Shown here: piece by piece, positions 34,046 through 45,200 of the stretch
How the letters are laid out: each line of letters opens with the position of its first letter
Position numbering within the stretch: the first letter of the stretch is position 1
Origin: Dactylorhiza incarnata
Taxonomy: Eukaryota > Streptophyta > Magnoliopsida > Asparagales > Orchidaceae
Direction: 5' to 3'
Length of the DNA: 64,000 nucleotides
NCBI GenBank assembly: GCA_033032865.1
Contig: JAWHQI010000148.1
Location: 4,359,501-4,423,500, forward strand
Position numbers and translations under genes: made by a program
The notes under the pieces: generated by a model
The model's database searches: none
Seen by the model: the letters and a program-made list of their open reading frames with translations, nothing else
Told to the model about the DNA's origin: nothing

Positions 34046-34768
34046 AAGAGGAGGTCGGCAGAAAATAAACAAGAGTGATCTACCACACACATTTGAAATA
34101 GAGGAAAAGCTCCCAAGAGAAAAGAGAGAAATTGAGAAAAAGCTCTGCAGCAACATTCAAGCACTTCTTCTTCTTCTGCTTCTGAAGTCATACTGCTGCA
34201 AAATCTGATAGCTCTCACAAAGAGAGAAAGGTTGCAAATCTTCTTCTCTCTATAGAAGAAAGATTCAATTCACTTCTTGTGCTTCCAATCTTCTTGCTAG
34301 GAAGAAGATTCTTTCTTGTTTTTATTTCTTCTCCTTTATTTCTTTCTCACTTAAACATTGTAAAAGAGTTTTTAGAATCTCTCTCCAAAAAATTCAGTGT
34401 ACTGGTTCTAAGAGTCTCCTTGTCAAAAGACTCAGTTGGTTCTAAGAGTCTCCTTGTCAAAAGACTCAGGGTGATTCTAAGAGTCTCCTTATCAAAAGAC
34501 TCAGTGCAAGATAGTGAATTCCTACCAAGGGGGTAGAAGAGTGGACTACCCAAAGTTTGGGGAACCACTATATTTTCTTGTGTTGTGCTGTGATTTATTT
34601 TCTTGCATTTACTTTATTTTCTTGCTTAATTCTTGTTGGTGTGTGGGAAGCTCTAATCTGTGATCATACACATATATATTAACTTTGCACAAAATAATTT
34701 TTAAATCTCTATTCACCCCCCCCCCCCCCTCTAGAGAATTCTAGTGAGGTTAATTGTGCACTTTCAAT

Positions 34769-34780
34769 TGGTATCAGAGG
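34769..34780 (+). other. Element 5 primer binding site (tRNA-iMet)
   Basis: TGGTATCAGAGG starts two bases after the LTR end. Confidence 0.88.
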
Positions 34781-34863
34781 GAGGTTGATCTAAAAAGGAT
34801 AACTCCTTGATCAAAAAGATCCTACCTCTCATATATATATATTTTTCAAAACTATTTTATCAT

Positions 34864-37107
34864 ATGGCACAAATCAAAGATTATGCTTCCACCAGACCAC
34901 CAATTTGCAACCTGGAAAAGTTTGCACTTTGGAAAACAAGAATTAGAATTTATTTAAACTCTATTGATGATGAATTGTTTAATGTGATCTTGACAGGTCC
35001 CCCCAAGCCATTCAGGAAGGATTCAAGTGGAAAAGTGACTGAAACACTTGTTCCAAGAGCTGAATGGACAGAAGATGAGAAGAAAGCCCAAGGACATGAT
35101 GCCAAGGCTATGAATATCCTAGTCTCAACCCTCTCAGATGAAATTTTCCAAAAGATTGCTGATTGTGAGTCAGCTAAGGAAGTATGGGAAGCTCTCACCA
35201 AAATGGTAGAGGAAAGTGCTGATGAGAAAAAGGATAGAAAGGCACTACTGATCTCCCAATATGAAAACTTCCAAAAGAAAGAAAGTGAAAGTGTTGCTGA
35301 CATGTATTCAAGATTCAGCCTCATAGTCAATGAATTGAGAACACTTGAGAAGGACATATCTCTCACTGAGATAAATGATAAATTGCTGACTTGCTTTCCT
35401 AGCTCTTGGGACTCAAGAATCTGGCCAATCAAAGACTACAGAAGTCAAAAAGAAATATCAACAGATGTTCTGTTGGGTAAATTAAAATCCTATGAACAAC
35501 TGTTGAAAACCAGAGCTGAGAAAGAAAAGGCCTCTCCACTCTCAAAAGAAAAGAGTATTGCATTGAAAGTTGTTGAAGGTGAACCATCTACTAGTGATGA
35601 GGAACTAATCAGCTTCCTGGCTAGGAAGTTCAAGAGGTGGATCAAAACAGAAGAATCCAGAGGAAGAGATTCAAAAACCAGGTATAATAAAACACCTACT
35701 AAAGAGATTATCTGTTACTCTTGCAGGAAACCTGGACATATTGCCCCAGAATGTCCAGAGAATGCTGAAATAGAAAAGGATCTGAAAAAGAAAGATCTGA
35801 AGAAAAAGGGGAAGAAGAAAGAAAGAGGCTTCATTGCAGAAGTCTGGAGTGAAACAAACTCTGAGGATAGTTCATCCTCTAAGAGTGACAATGAAGAATC
35901 TAGGCAAGAAGACCTATGCTTAATGGCCTTTGAAGACTCAAAGAATGATGATAAATCATGGAGTGAAACAGGATCAGAAGAAAGCATATCTTCTGATGAT
36001 GAAAAAGAAAAGAACCTCATTCTCATAGAGGAATCTGAGGATGAGGATGATGTAAGCATGTTTGATGAAATAGATTTTCAAAGTGATAACTTTAGAAATG
36101 ATTTTATGAGAATGTATCTAGATCAACTAAAAGCAACAAAAGAAATTAAAGATCTAAAAGAACAAATCAATGTAGCTAAAAACCAGAGAAACACAGAAAT
36201 TAAATCCTTTAAAGATTATGAATCAATAGCTAGCAGAATAGAAAGGGCTAGAATAGAAAATCAGTTCCTTAAGGATAAAGTAACCCGGGCAAAAGCCTTT
36301 GAAGAATCAATAAAAATGAGAAGCCAAACTCTTGAAGAGATCACTGAAAAACAAACAATAAGACACAAGAATCTTGGGCTAGGGGCTGATCCCTCAATCA
36401 GCCTAATTCCATCCAACAAACCTGCTTGGATGAGCCCTGTAAAATTCACTAAACCTGTCAAATTAGACAACCAAGAAAAAGAATCACAACATAAGAAAGA
36501 ACACCTCTCCAAGGAAATTGATGATACATCATATTATTCAGCTGATGACTCACAAACTTCATCTGAAGAGATAACTAAACCAAGAGAAACAACTCATAAA
36601 GAAGTAAAAACAGAAAAAGGAATAGTAAAAATCTATGAAGATTCAGTTGCGTCGACTTCATATCGACGCATGCATAATAGTGCGTCGACATCTACTCAAC
36701 GCAACCTCTCAGATGCATCGATCTCTTCTCGACGCTTAAACAAAAGTAAGTTGACTTCCAATCGACGCAACTCTTTTTACGCGTCGAAATCAGATCGACG
36801 CCACCTGGAGAAAGCGCCGAATAGAAATCGACGCGACTATCAACATGCGTCGAATCGATATCGACGCACACATATTCAGAGCAACGTAAATGTCTTCCCT
36901 TCAAAAATCTCTCATCTAAACCCCTATTCAGGACCCATTCATCCTGATCAAAATTTCTACTCTAAACAATATTCCTATCCCAATCAACACTTCTATCCTT
37001 CTCTAAAATCAAATCCTTACAACTCTAAGACAATCAAATGCTATATATGTAACAAACCCGACCACCTTGCCGAACAATGTTGGCATAATCAATCAAATTA
37101 TATGTAA
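34864..37107 (+). CDS. gag: Element 5 Gag (UBN2-like, two zinc knuckles, 11-residue repeat)
   Basis: ATG 34864 (MAQIKDYAS) follows an in-frame non-ATG extension; 747 residues. The N-terminal half is a copia-type capsid (LWKTRIRIYL, EVWEALTKM, YSRFSLIVNELRTL). A zinc knuckle CYSCRKPGHIAPEC lies near residue 286, then an acidic Ser/Glu/Asp-rich stretch and a coiled coil. A repeat of seven ASxSxRR-like heptads every 11 residues covers 36649-36867. The C-terminus has a second knuckle CYICNKPDHLAEQC. Gag makes particles and packages RNA. The ORF is intact, consistent with a young element that supplies its own Gag. Confidence 0.9.
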   Translation: MAQIKDYASTRPPICNLEKFALWKTRIRIYLNSIDDELFNVILTGPPKPFRKDSSGKVTETLVPRAEWTEDEKKAQGHDAKAMNILVSTLSDEIFQKIADCESAKEVWEALTKMVEESADEKKDRKALLISQYENFQKKESESVADMYSRFSLIVNELRTLEKDISLTEINDKLLTCFPSSWDSRIWPIKDYRSQKEISTDVLLGKLKSYEQLLKTRAEKEKASPLSKEKSIALKVVEGEPSTSDEELISFLARKFKRWIKTEESRGRDSKTRYNKTPTKEIICYSCRKPGHIAPECPENAEIEKDLKKKDLKKKGKKKERGFIAEVWSETNSEDSSSSKSDNEESRQEDLCLMAFEDSKNDDKSWSETGSEESISSDDEKEKNLILIEESEDEDDVSMFDEIDFQSDNFRNDFMRMYLDQLKATKEIKDLKEQINVAKNQRNTEIKSFKDYESIASRIERARIENQFLKDKVTRAKAFEESIKMRSQTLEEITEKQTIRHKNLGLGADPSISLIPSNKPAWMSPVKFTKPVKLDNQEKESQHKKEHLSKEIDDTSYYSADDSQTSSEEITKPRETTHKEVKTEKGIVKIYEDSVASTSYRRMHNSASTSTQRNLSDASISSRRLNKSKLTSNRRNSFYASKSDRRHLEKAPNRNRRDYQHASNRYRRTHIQSNVNVFPSKISHLNPYSGPIHPDQNFYSKQYSYPNQHFYPSLKSNPYNSKTIKCYICNKPDHLAEQCWHNQSNYM
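36649..36867 (+). repeat. Seven 33-bp repeats with palindromes inside gag of element 5
   Basis: Copies start at 36649, 36682, 36715, 36748, 36781, 36814 and 36847, exactly 33 bp apart. Each is seven bases (GCGTCGA or variant), 7-bp spacer, then TCGACGC or variant. In protein they read ASTSYRR, ASTSTQR, ASISSRR, KLTSNRR, ASKSDRR, APNRNRR and ASNRYRR. The same palindrome with the same spacer occurs in the LTR, where nothing is translated. Confidence 0.93.
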
Positions 37108-37565
37108 AAGAAAATCAGTCCAAAATTGACTTAGAAACCTTTAGGAATAGGAAGAGACAAAAAGAAATAAGCACATAGAGCTGTTCTGAAAAATTATAAG
37201 TCACATCGACTTATAATCGACGCACCGTCGACGACTCAGATCAATAGGCATAATTGACGCATACGTCGACTATTATCGACGCGTACGTCGACTAGAAATC
37301 TCTTCATCCCAAAGCAGACTATATCGACGCTCACGACGAATCCCACTCGACGTAACGCCGACTTCATAAAAACGAGCGGCAAGGCTGAATCATTTTCGGT
37401 CACATCCACTGAAGTACCTAATAAGCCTCGAATTGAGTCCTGTTTCGACGCTTCACCTGACTTAAATAGACTCTTCAGTTAGAAACCTTCATGACCTCTA
37501 CATCTTTTATTCTCCTTGCTCCTCCGTCCAGCCGTCTCTTTCTCTCTCTTTCCCACTGATCTACA
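37108..37565 (+). other. Element 5 inter-gene region with more GTCGA palindromes
   Basis: Non-coding. 37199-37370 holds several ATCGACGC, ACGTCGAC and CGTCGACGA motifs like those in the LTR and gag. Upstream of the ATG at 37566 the sequence becomes pyrimidine-rich (CTCCTTGCTCC, TCTCTTTCTCTCTC), resembling a leader. Confidence 0.6.
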
Positions 37566-39273
37566 ATGTCTCCAAAGATAAATTCTGGTTTCGACATTGA
37601 CCTTGAGTCCTTCCAGGCTGCCGCAGAAAACTACAAGAGCATCATTGCTCTCTTCACAGAAGTTGGATTAGACAAACTCATCTCCACAAGGTGCAAGCTA
37701 CTGGAAACAAAGCTCACAGAGCTGCTGACTCATGTTCAGATATCTGAACAAGGAGAAATCCAGGGAACACTATATGAGACACATGTCTCAATCTCAGCAG
37801 AACATGTTAGGGCCACCTTTGAACTTCCATCAGGTATATCCTAATATCATCCTTATTTAAATGAAAAAGGGGAAGAAAATAAGTTTGAGAAGAATGACTA
37901 AATAAGTCTTAATTATCCCCCTATTAGGTGATGAATCCATTGACCTCACACCTGATGAAATCAAGCATGTGCTCTCCACCATGAAATTCTCAAAAGACAG
38001 ACCAATCCATCTGAAAAAGATAGACTTTTCAGATGAGTACAGATTGCTGGCAGATATAGTAGGGAAGATACTGCTATGCAAGATTTTAGCCCATGATGCA
38101 GTGCCCAAACAGCAGCTGAACATCATGGGGGCCCTTGTGCTGAAGAAGAAGGTGGATTGGGCCAGCTGTCTTCTCAAAATGATAGCCTCCAAATATTCCC
38201 ACAAGGAAAATGCTTATATGAGAATCATGAGTCAGGTTCTCTTCTATTCCTTCCCTGATCTCTGCAGGTCAAAAGGAATTCCTATCCCTCCTGGAAAGAG
38301 GGTGTCCATTGCCCTATTCTCCAAATGGACCAGGCAAATTCCCAAGCCTGGTTCCATCCCTGAAAATACTCCATCTCCTCCTATCTCTCCTGCTCATCCT
38401 CCTCCTTCTCAAACAGTCACATCTTCTGTCCTAGCATCATCCTCACCAATACCTCCTCAATCACCTACTCAGCCTTCTTCTATCCCTCCACCTCCTCATT
38501 CAGATACACCTCATCCAGATAATAGACTACCCTCTCCTCCTCCTCCACCATCACCTCATCATCTCTCACACCATGAACCATCTGAATCCACTGAGGCTCT
38601 CATCACCCAGTGCATACAATCCACAGCTCAAAGATTCCAAGCAATGCTAGATGAGCATTGCTCCCAGATTCATTCCTCCATCCTTCACATGCACACCCAA
38701 ATAGATGGGGTCAGTGCCTCTGTGCAAGATCTGAAGTCATCTCTCTCTTCCTCTAGAGTGACTAAGTCTTTCTTAACCTCCTTGGCCAAGAAGGTCAAGA
38801 AGGGGGAGAATCTAGATGAAAATCAGCCCTCCAATCCTAAATCTCCTTCTCACAAATCCCCTTCTTCTTCAAAATCTGACAGTCTTGCACTGCTCAAGAC
38901 AATTGGGAATGAGTTAGTACCTGAGCTCCATATTGATGAACAAACAATTGAGGTACTCAGCATAGCAAGAGAGGCTGCAGACCAAGTGGTACTACTGCAA
39001 GGGGAGGGAAGCAGAGCAGAAAATGAGGCTGAAAAGGAAGAAGGTGAGAAAGAATTGAATACTGCTATAAATCAAGAAGAAAATGAACCAGCTGCTGAAA
39101 CTGAAAAAGGAAATGAAGCTGATGCTGTGATGGCTGAAGAAGGGGCTCAGGAGTCAGGGGCAGGGGGAGCTGAGACCCAGGGGGAGCTGAGGGAATCACC
39201 TGCTACTGGGAAAGAGCAATCCACAATAGTATTCAAGAGAAAAAGAAAAACTCCTCCTACTCCTCCTGAATAA
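37566..39273 (+). CDS. Element 5 second gene: putative plant transposon protein-like, one intron
   Basis: ATG 37566. Exon 1 ends at 37833 and exon 2 starts at 37928; the 94-bp intron is phase 1 and the frame continues into LTPDEIKHVLSTM. The spliced protein is about 536 residues: an N-terminal domain (ETHVSISAEHVRATFELPSG; LLADIVGKILLCKILAHDA; MGALVLKKKVDWASCLLKM) of the kind found in many plant retroelement extra ORFs (putative plant transposon protein type), then a long Pro/Ser/His-rich linker, a helical segment and a Glu-rich tail ending in KRKRKTPPTPPE. Function unknown; a nuclear or DNA-binding role is only a guess. Confidence 0.7.
37834..37927 (+). other. Predicted 94-bp intron in element 5 second gene
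   Basis: CATCAG then GTATATCC at the 5' side, CCCTATTAG then GTGATG at the 3' side; AT-rich. Retention gives a stop after three further codons. Being on the genomic strand of the element, it should be lost if spliced RNA were reverse transcribed, so its presence implies that unspliced RNA is the template. Confidence 0.75.
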
Positions 39274-39430
39274 TACTTGAAAACAATGTTTCACATACTT
39301 TACTTTGTGATTGGTCTGAACATGAAGTTTGTTTATATATTCTCTTCTGATTGTGTGAAATCTTCATTATCTTTACAAATGCTTTGCTATGTTAATTATA
39401 TGCTAATTTCTCTCTAAGAAGGGTTAAGAC

Positions 39431-39444
39431 AAATAGGGGGAGAT
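39431..39444 (+). other. Element 5 polypurine tract
   Basis: AAATAGGGGGAGAT directly precedes TGTTGGG at 39445. Confidence 0.85.
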
Positions 39445-40768
39445 TGTTGGGAAAATGATATCTCTTAACCCCTGAAAATGAGTCAAATATGATATCCAAG
39501 AATGAAAAACAAGGCTAAGTAAATATGCGTCGAATAGTGTTCGGCGCAACGTCGAAATGTAGTCGACGTCTCTTTCAGATTAAGTCGAAGTAACTCTAGG
39601 AAGATTTCGACGTATGTGTTGTCGATGTTACTCTGTTTTCTAGTCGACGCAACTAGTGAAGTCGACGCACCTTAGTTGACGCACCTTCCTTATTCACCTC
39701 TCGACGTCCAGACAGGATGTACTCGACGCTTGCGTCGAATGGCAATCGACGTACGTCGATTTATTTGACAGACTTAAATATGCGCCAGATCTCTTTCCTT
39801 CTTTCAGTAAATCTGATTTGTATGGAATAATGTTAATATTTTATAGCCGTTCTGAATCATTCTTTCCTTCTATTTGATTCTTGGCTAATCTGATTAACTC
39901 TATTTTGGATATTATTTGAAATCAGAATTCATTCTTTCCTTCTACAGAAATAAACATTATGGAAACATTTTTTCTTTCTATTCTCTCTAACTGCTAATTG
40001 ATTATGCTCCTATAGTATTATGTTGAATTAACAGAGCTATAAATAAAAAGGAGGTCGGCAGAAAATAAACAAGAGTGATCTACCACACACATTTGAAATA
40101 GAGGAAAAGCTCCCAAGAGAAAAGAGAGAAATTGAGAAAAAGCTCTGCAGCAACATTCAAGCACTTCTTCTTCTTCTGCTTCTGAAGTCATACTGCTGCA
40201 AAATCTGATAGCTCTCACAAAGAGAGAAAGGCTGCAAATCTTCTTCTCTCTATAGAAGAAAGATTCAATTCACTTCTTGTGCTTCCAATCTTCTTGCTAG
40301 GAAGAAGATTCTTTCTTATTTTTATTTCTTCTCCTTTCTTTCTTTCTCACTTAAACATTGTAAAAGAGTTTTTAGAATCTCTCTCCAAAAAATTCAGTGT
40401 ACTGGTTCTAAGAGTCTCCTTGTCAAAAGACTCAGTTGGTTCTAAGAGTCTCCTTATCAAAAGACTCAGGGTGGTTCTAAGAGTCTCCTTATCAAAAGAC
40501 TCAGTGCAAGATAGTGAATTCCTACCAAGGGGGTAGAAGAGTGGACTACCCAAAGTTTAGGGAACCACTATATTTTCTTGTATTGTGCTGTGATTTATTT
40601 TCTTGCATTTACTTTATTTTCTTGCTTAATTCTTGTTGGTGTGTGGGAAGCTCTAATCTGTGATCATACACATATATATATTAACTTTGCACAAAATAAT
40701 TTTTAAATCTCTATTCACCCCCCCCCCCCCCTCTAGAGAATTCTAGTGAGGTTAATTGTGCACTTTCA
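39445..40768 (+). repeat. Element 5 3' LTR
   Basis: 1324 bp; differs from the 5' LTR by about a dozen substitutions, one fewer GTCGACGCAACTAGTGAA unit and two extra bases in a TA repeat. Confidence 0.95.
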
Positions 40769-40858
40769 GTTCTGGAGGATATCGTCCCGGAGCTCTTCAT
40801 CCTGCTTCCACCAGTGAAGAGCAGCAATGACGAGGAAGAGTTTGCGAGCGACTCATGA
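40769..40858 (+). pseudogene. Antisense gene B of element 4, end of last exon
   Basis: Continues the exon broken by element 5: after the GTTCT duplication the frame reads EDIVPELFILLPP and ends DEEEFASDS with TGA at 40856-40858. Confidence 0.7.
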
Positions 40859-41444
40859 TGCTTATAGTTTTTTGATTTTATTTTCTTTGTTTTGGGCTGG
40901 CGAGACCGCCGCCTTCTGTAATTTAACTGTGAAATGCATGGATGCATATTTTTGGCCTCGTATTATGTTCGCCCTTTCTGCTATTTTGTCTTTTTTGCTG
41001 GCATCTCGCTCTCGCTTATCTCAATGTTCATTTTTATGTAGGCTATTCCCGCGATGAACGTTCTCGCATCTTACGTTATTGAATAGACAGGCATAGGACC
41101 TTTTTGACTGCTATGGCCTTTCGCCACTTCCCTTAGGATTATCACCTTTTAGGTATGCACCTGCTTCTAAGCTTCGCAGGGTACTTTCATTCTCGGCGAG
41201 AGCTCGCCTCCGGCCCTGTGTCGGCGACTTCTCTACCGAGCATCGGATACACCGGAATGCTTAGGGTTGGTTCTTGTCACCCGCATACTATCGTGCGAAA
41301 CCTTAATTCTTGCCGAGCGAGCAGGCTCGCCGAGCGAAAAGGCCCGGGTCAGTGCCGAAGACTCGTCAACTTGAGGCATATCATCCTGATCTTATGAAGA
41401 ACTTCTCTTTGCCAGCTTCCCCAGTGATCGACTTTAGGGCTTCC
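40859..41444. other. Element 4 non-coding region
   Basis: Downstream of antisense gene B and beyond the end of pol. Contains GCTCGCCGAGCG-type short palindromes near 41318-41336. No gene recognised. Confidence 0.45.
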
Positions 41445-42190
41445 CGTCTAGTGAGAGCCCGGGAGCGGAGTGGACCTGATGCATTCCAGCACCACTACTT
41501 GTCACCTTGCCAGCCTCTCCAGAGATCAACCTGAACCCCCCGTCTAGTGAGAGCCCGGGAGCGGAATCGATCTGGGGCATTCCAGCACCACTACTTGTCA
41601 CCTTGCTAGCCTCTCCAGAGATCAACCTGAACCCCCCGTCTAGTGAGAGCCCAGGAGCGGAATCGATCTGGGGCATTCCAGCACCACTATTTGTCACCTT
41701 GCCAGCCTCTCCAGAGATCAACCTGAACCCCCCGTCTAGTGAGAGCCCGAGAGCGGAATTGATCTGGGGCATTCCAGCACCACTACTTGTCACCTTGCCA
41801 GCCTCTCCAGAGATCAACCTGAACCCCCCGTCTAGTGAAAGCCCGGGAGCGGAATCGATCTGGGGCATTCCAGCACCACTACTTGTCACCTTGCCAGCCT
41901 CTCCAGAGATCAACCTGAACCCCCCGTCCAGTGAGAGCCCGGGAGCGGAATCGATCTGGGGCATTCCAACACCACTACTTGTCACCTTGCCAGCCTCTCT
42001 AGAGATCAACCTGAACCCCCCGTCTAGTGAGAGCCTGGGAGCGGAATCGATCTGGGGCATTCCAGAACCACTATTTGTCACCTTGCCAGCCTCTCCAGAG
42101 ATCAACCTGGACCCCCCGTCTAGTGAGAGCCCGGGAGCGGAATCGATCTGGGGCATTCCAACACCAACATTTGTCACCTTGCCTGTTCTC
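41445..42190 (-). repeat. 96-bp tandem array in element 4
   Basis: Eight units, each starting CGTCTAGTGAGAGCCCGGGA, at 41445, 41541, 41637, 41733, 41829, 41925, 42021 and 42117, exactly 96 bp apart with a few substitutions. Since 96 is divisible by three, frames stay open on both strands (229 and 247 codons), but there is no codon-level sign of a real protein. Tandem arrays in the 3' region of Tat elements are known seeds of satellite DNA. Confidence 0.93.
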
Positions 42191-42253
42191 GCATAGTCGT
42201 TATAACTATCAAGTGGAGAAGTAAAATATACAACTAATATTGTGCTAAAGCTT

Positions 42254-45200
42254 TTAAGAATAAAATTGCTTCAAATCGTCTCCACTTCGGGCTTGGCCGA
42301 GAGGTATCCCTTCCACATTTTGGAGGTGGTACCCCCCTGACTTGAGCACCTCGCTTACAATGTATGGACCCTCCCAATTGGGGTTGAGCTTACCTACCGC
42401 AGCCCCCCTTCCGGCCGCGTCGACCTTCTTCAAGACCAGGTCCCCTTTTTGAAAGTGTTTTACTCGGATGTGCTTGTCAAAATATCGGGCCATTCGCCGC
42501 TTGATTTCCTCCTGCCTGATGGTGGCCTGGTCCCGGAGTTCCTCCACCAGGTCTAAGGATAGCCTTTGTTATTCATCATTGGCCACCAGCCACTCTTCAT
42601 CCCCTTCACCTGCGACGATCACCCTGGGGGTCTTTACTTCGAACTAAATGGGAAGGACTGCTTCGGACCCATGAGAAAGTTTGAACGGGGTCTCCCCGGT
42701 GGCGGTGTTAGGGGTAGTCCTCGGGGCCCAGAGAACGGATGGTAGTTGCTCTACCCAGTTCCCTCGGAGGTTCTCCACCTTCTTCTTCAGTAGGTTGACG
42801 ATTACTTTGTTTGCCGCTTCCACCTGGCCGTTGCTTCTTGGGTGGTGAACCGATGCAAACCTGAGCTCGATGCCAAGCTGGGTGCACAAGCTAACGAATT
42901 CTTCGCTAGCAAATTGCGGCCCATTGTCCGTCACTATAGCCAGGGGGAGGCCGTGCCTGCAAATTATTTCTCCCCATACAAAATTCCTCACAACTTGAGA
43001 TGTTACCTTGGCGAGCGCCTTCACTTCTACCCATTTGGAGAAATAATAGATCATGACTAGTAAGAACCTTCTTTGGCCGCTAGCTTGAGGGAAAGGGCCA
43101 ACTAGGTCCAACCCCCATATATCGAAGGGCCAGGGAGCAGTGATGGTTCGGAGCCTCTGAGCTGGGAGGAGTTGGAGCGGAGCATAGAGCTGGCACTTTG
43201 AACACCTCCTTGTGAATTCCGTCGCATCCTTGCTGAGGGTGGGCCAGAAGTAGCCTTGTCTCAACACCCTCCCTTCCAGAGTTCGGCTACCGGAGTGACT
43301 CCCACACTCCCCGGAGTGAATTTCTTCTAGGACTCTCGGAACCTCCTCCTCTGAGACACAACGGGCCAGGAGTCCCGAGAAAGTCTTCCTGTACAGCCTT
43401 CCTGCATGCAAAGAGTAATAAGCTGACTTATACCTGAAGCGTCGTTTGTTTATGTCTCCTTCAGGGAATTTCCCTGATGATAGGAAAGTGACGAAAGGAT
43501 CCATCCACGAGACCCGCTGATCCACCTCCATCAACTCTCCTTCCTCGATGGTGGGTTGGAAGAGTTCCGAAACCGTTCCTCCTGCTCGGGGACCGAACTT
43601 GGCTAGGAGGTCTGCGGGGGTGCTCTCTTCCCTGGGCACGTGTTTGAAGGAGAAAGTGTGGAATTGCCCGATGACTCCCTTGACCTTCTCCAAGTACCGC
43701 AGGAGGGTCGGGTCCTTTGCCTCAAACTCTCCTTTGACTTGGTATGCTACCACCGTGGAGTCCGACGAGACCTCCACATCTTGAACTCCCAGTTCTCGAG
43801 CTAACCGCAGGCCCGCTATCACCGCCTCGTACTCCGCTTGGTTGTTGGTAATCGGGAAGTGGATGTTTAAAGCTTGCTCGATCTTGGTCCCCTGGGGGCT
43901 TACCAGGATGATTCCCCCTCCATAGGAGTGCTTTCCTGACGCACCATCCACCAACATCTTCCACGCCACTGGGAGAGGCGGTTCATGTTCCCCTACTTCG
44001 GATGTGTAGTCAGCCATGAAGTCTGCCACTGCTTGGGCCTTGATTGACGCCCTAGGGACAAACGTAATGTTGAACTCACTCAGCTCCACGGACCACTTTG
44101 ACAATCTTCCCGAGTGTTCCACCCCTTCCATGACCTTGCGAAGTGGGTGATCTGTTATCACTTTGATTGAATGAGCCTGGAAGTAGGGTCGGAGCCTCCG
44201 AGCCGCCACCACCAATGTGAAAGCCAACTTCTCCAAGATTGGGTACCGGAGCTCCGCCTTCTTCAGCACTCGACTGACATAGTAGATAGGGAACTGCTTT
44301 CTTCCTTCCTCACGGATTAATACTGAACTTACCGCTTCAAGTGCCACTCCCAGGTATAGGGATTGGTCTTCTCCCGATCTCGGCCCTTGAAGTAAGGGGG
44401 TTTGGGTGAGTTGCGCTTTCAAGGCCCGAAAAGCTTCATCACACTCCGGGGTCCATTCGAATTTTTTATAGCCCCTCAGCACCTTGAAGAAGGGCGCACA
44501 CTTTTCTCCCGCCTTGGAGAGGAACCTGCTAAGTCCGGCCAGCTTCCCCGTGAGGCTCTGAACCTCCTTCGGGTTTCTCGGTGACCCCAATTCCATTATC
44601 GCCTTGACCTTGTCTGGGTTAGGATCTACCCCCGCTGGGGTGAGCAAGTGGCCTAGGAACTTCCCTCGGCTAGCCCCGAAGACACACTTCAAGGGGTTGA
44701 GTTTCATCTTATACTTCCGTAGGGTCCCAAACGTCTCCTCAAGGTCTCGGAGGTGAGACCCAAGGTCCCGGCTCTTTACCATGAGATCATCAACATAGAC
44801 CTCCAAATTTCTTCCCCTTTGTTCGCGAAAGACCCGATCCATCATCCTTTGATGTGTGGCACCTGCATTCTTGAGCCCGAAGGGCATCATCTTATAACAG
44901 TAGCATCCGTCCCCCGTGATGAAGGAGACATCTTTGATGTCCGGGGGGTGCATGTGGATCTGATGATAACCTGAAAAAGCATCTAAGAAAGACATTACAG
45001 AGAAACCAACGGCTGAGTCAACCAGCGCGTCGATTCTAGGCAGGGGGTAGCAATCTTTCGGGCATGATTTATTAAGAAGTGAAAAGTCGATACACATGCG
45101 CCACTTACCTCCCCCCTTTTTACCATGACCACGTTGGAGACCCAGCCTGGGTACTGGATCTCCGATACAAAACCTGCCTGCAGGATTTTACCCACCTCCT

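Larger units (their letters stand above)
33427..34766 (+). repeat. Element 5 5' LTR
   Basis: 1340 bp. Contains GCGTCGA/TCGACGC palindromes, an extra 18-bp unit against the right LTR, a TATA box at 34038, and three ~37-bp tandem repeats at 34404-34508, each an inverted repeat GAGTCT with AGACTC. A run of C precedes CTCTAGAG near the end. Confidence 0.95.
33427..40768 (+). mobile_element. Element 5: non-autonomous Ty1/copia-type Gag element with an extra gene
   Basis: LTRs of 1340 and 1324 bp (TGTTGGGAAAA to CACTTTCA), iMet PBS, a copia-type Gag (UBN2-like), a second intron-containing gene, and polypurine tract; there is no protease, integrase, RT or RNase H. LTRs are almost identical, so it is young. 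It lies in antisense gene B of element 4 with TSD GTTCT. It must use Pol supplied by another element. Confidence 0.92.

Noticed and set aside
41434..42196. Long overlapping frames on both strands (247 and 229 codons)
   Set aside because: They are produced by the 96-bp repeat, whose length is a multiple of three and lacks stops; both strands are open for the same reason.
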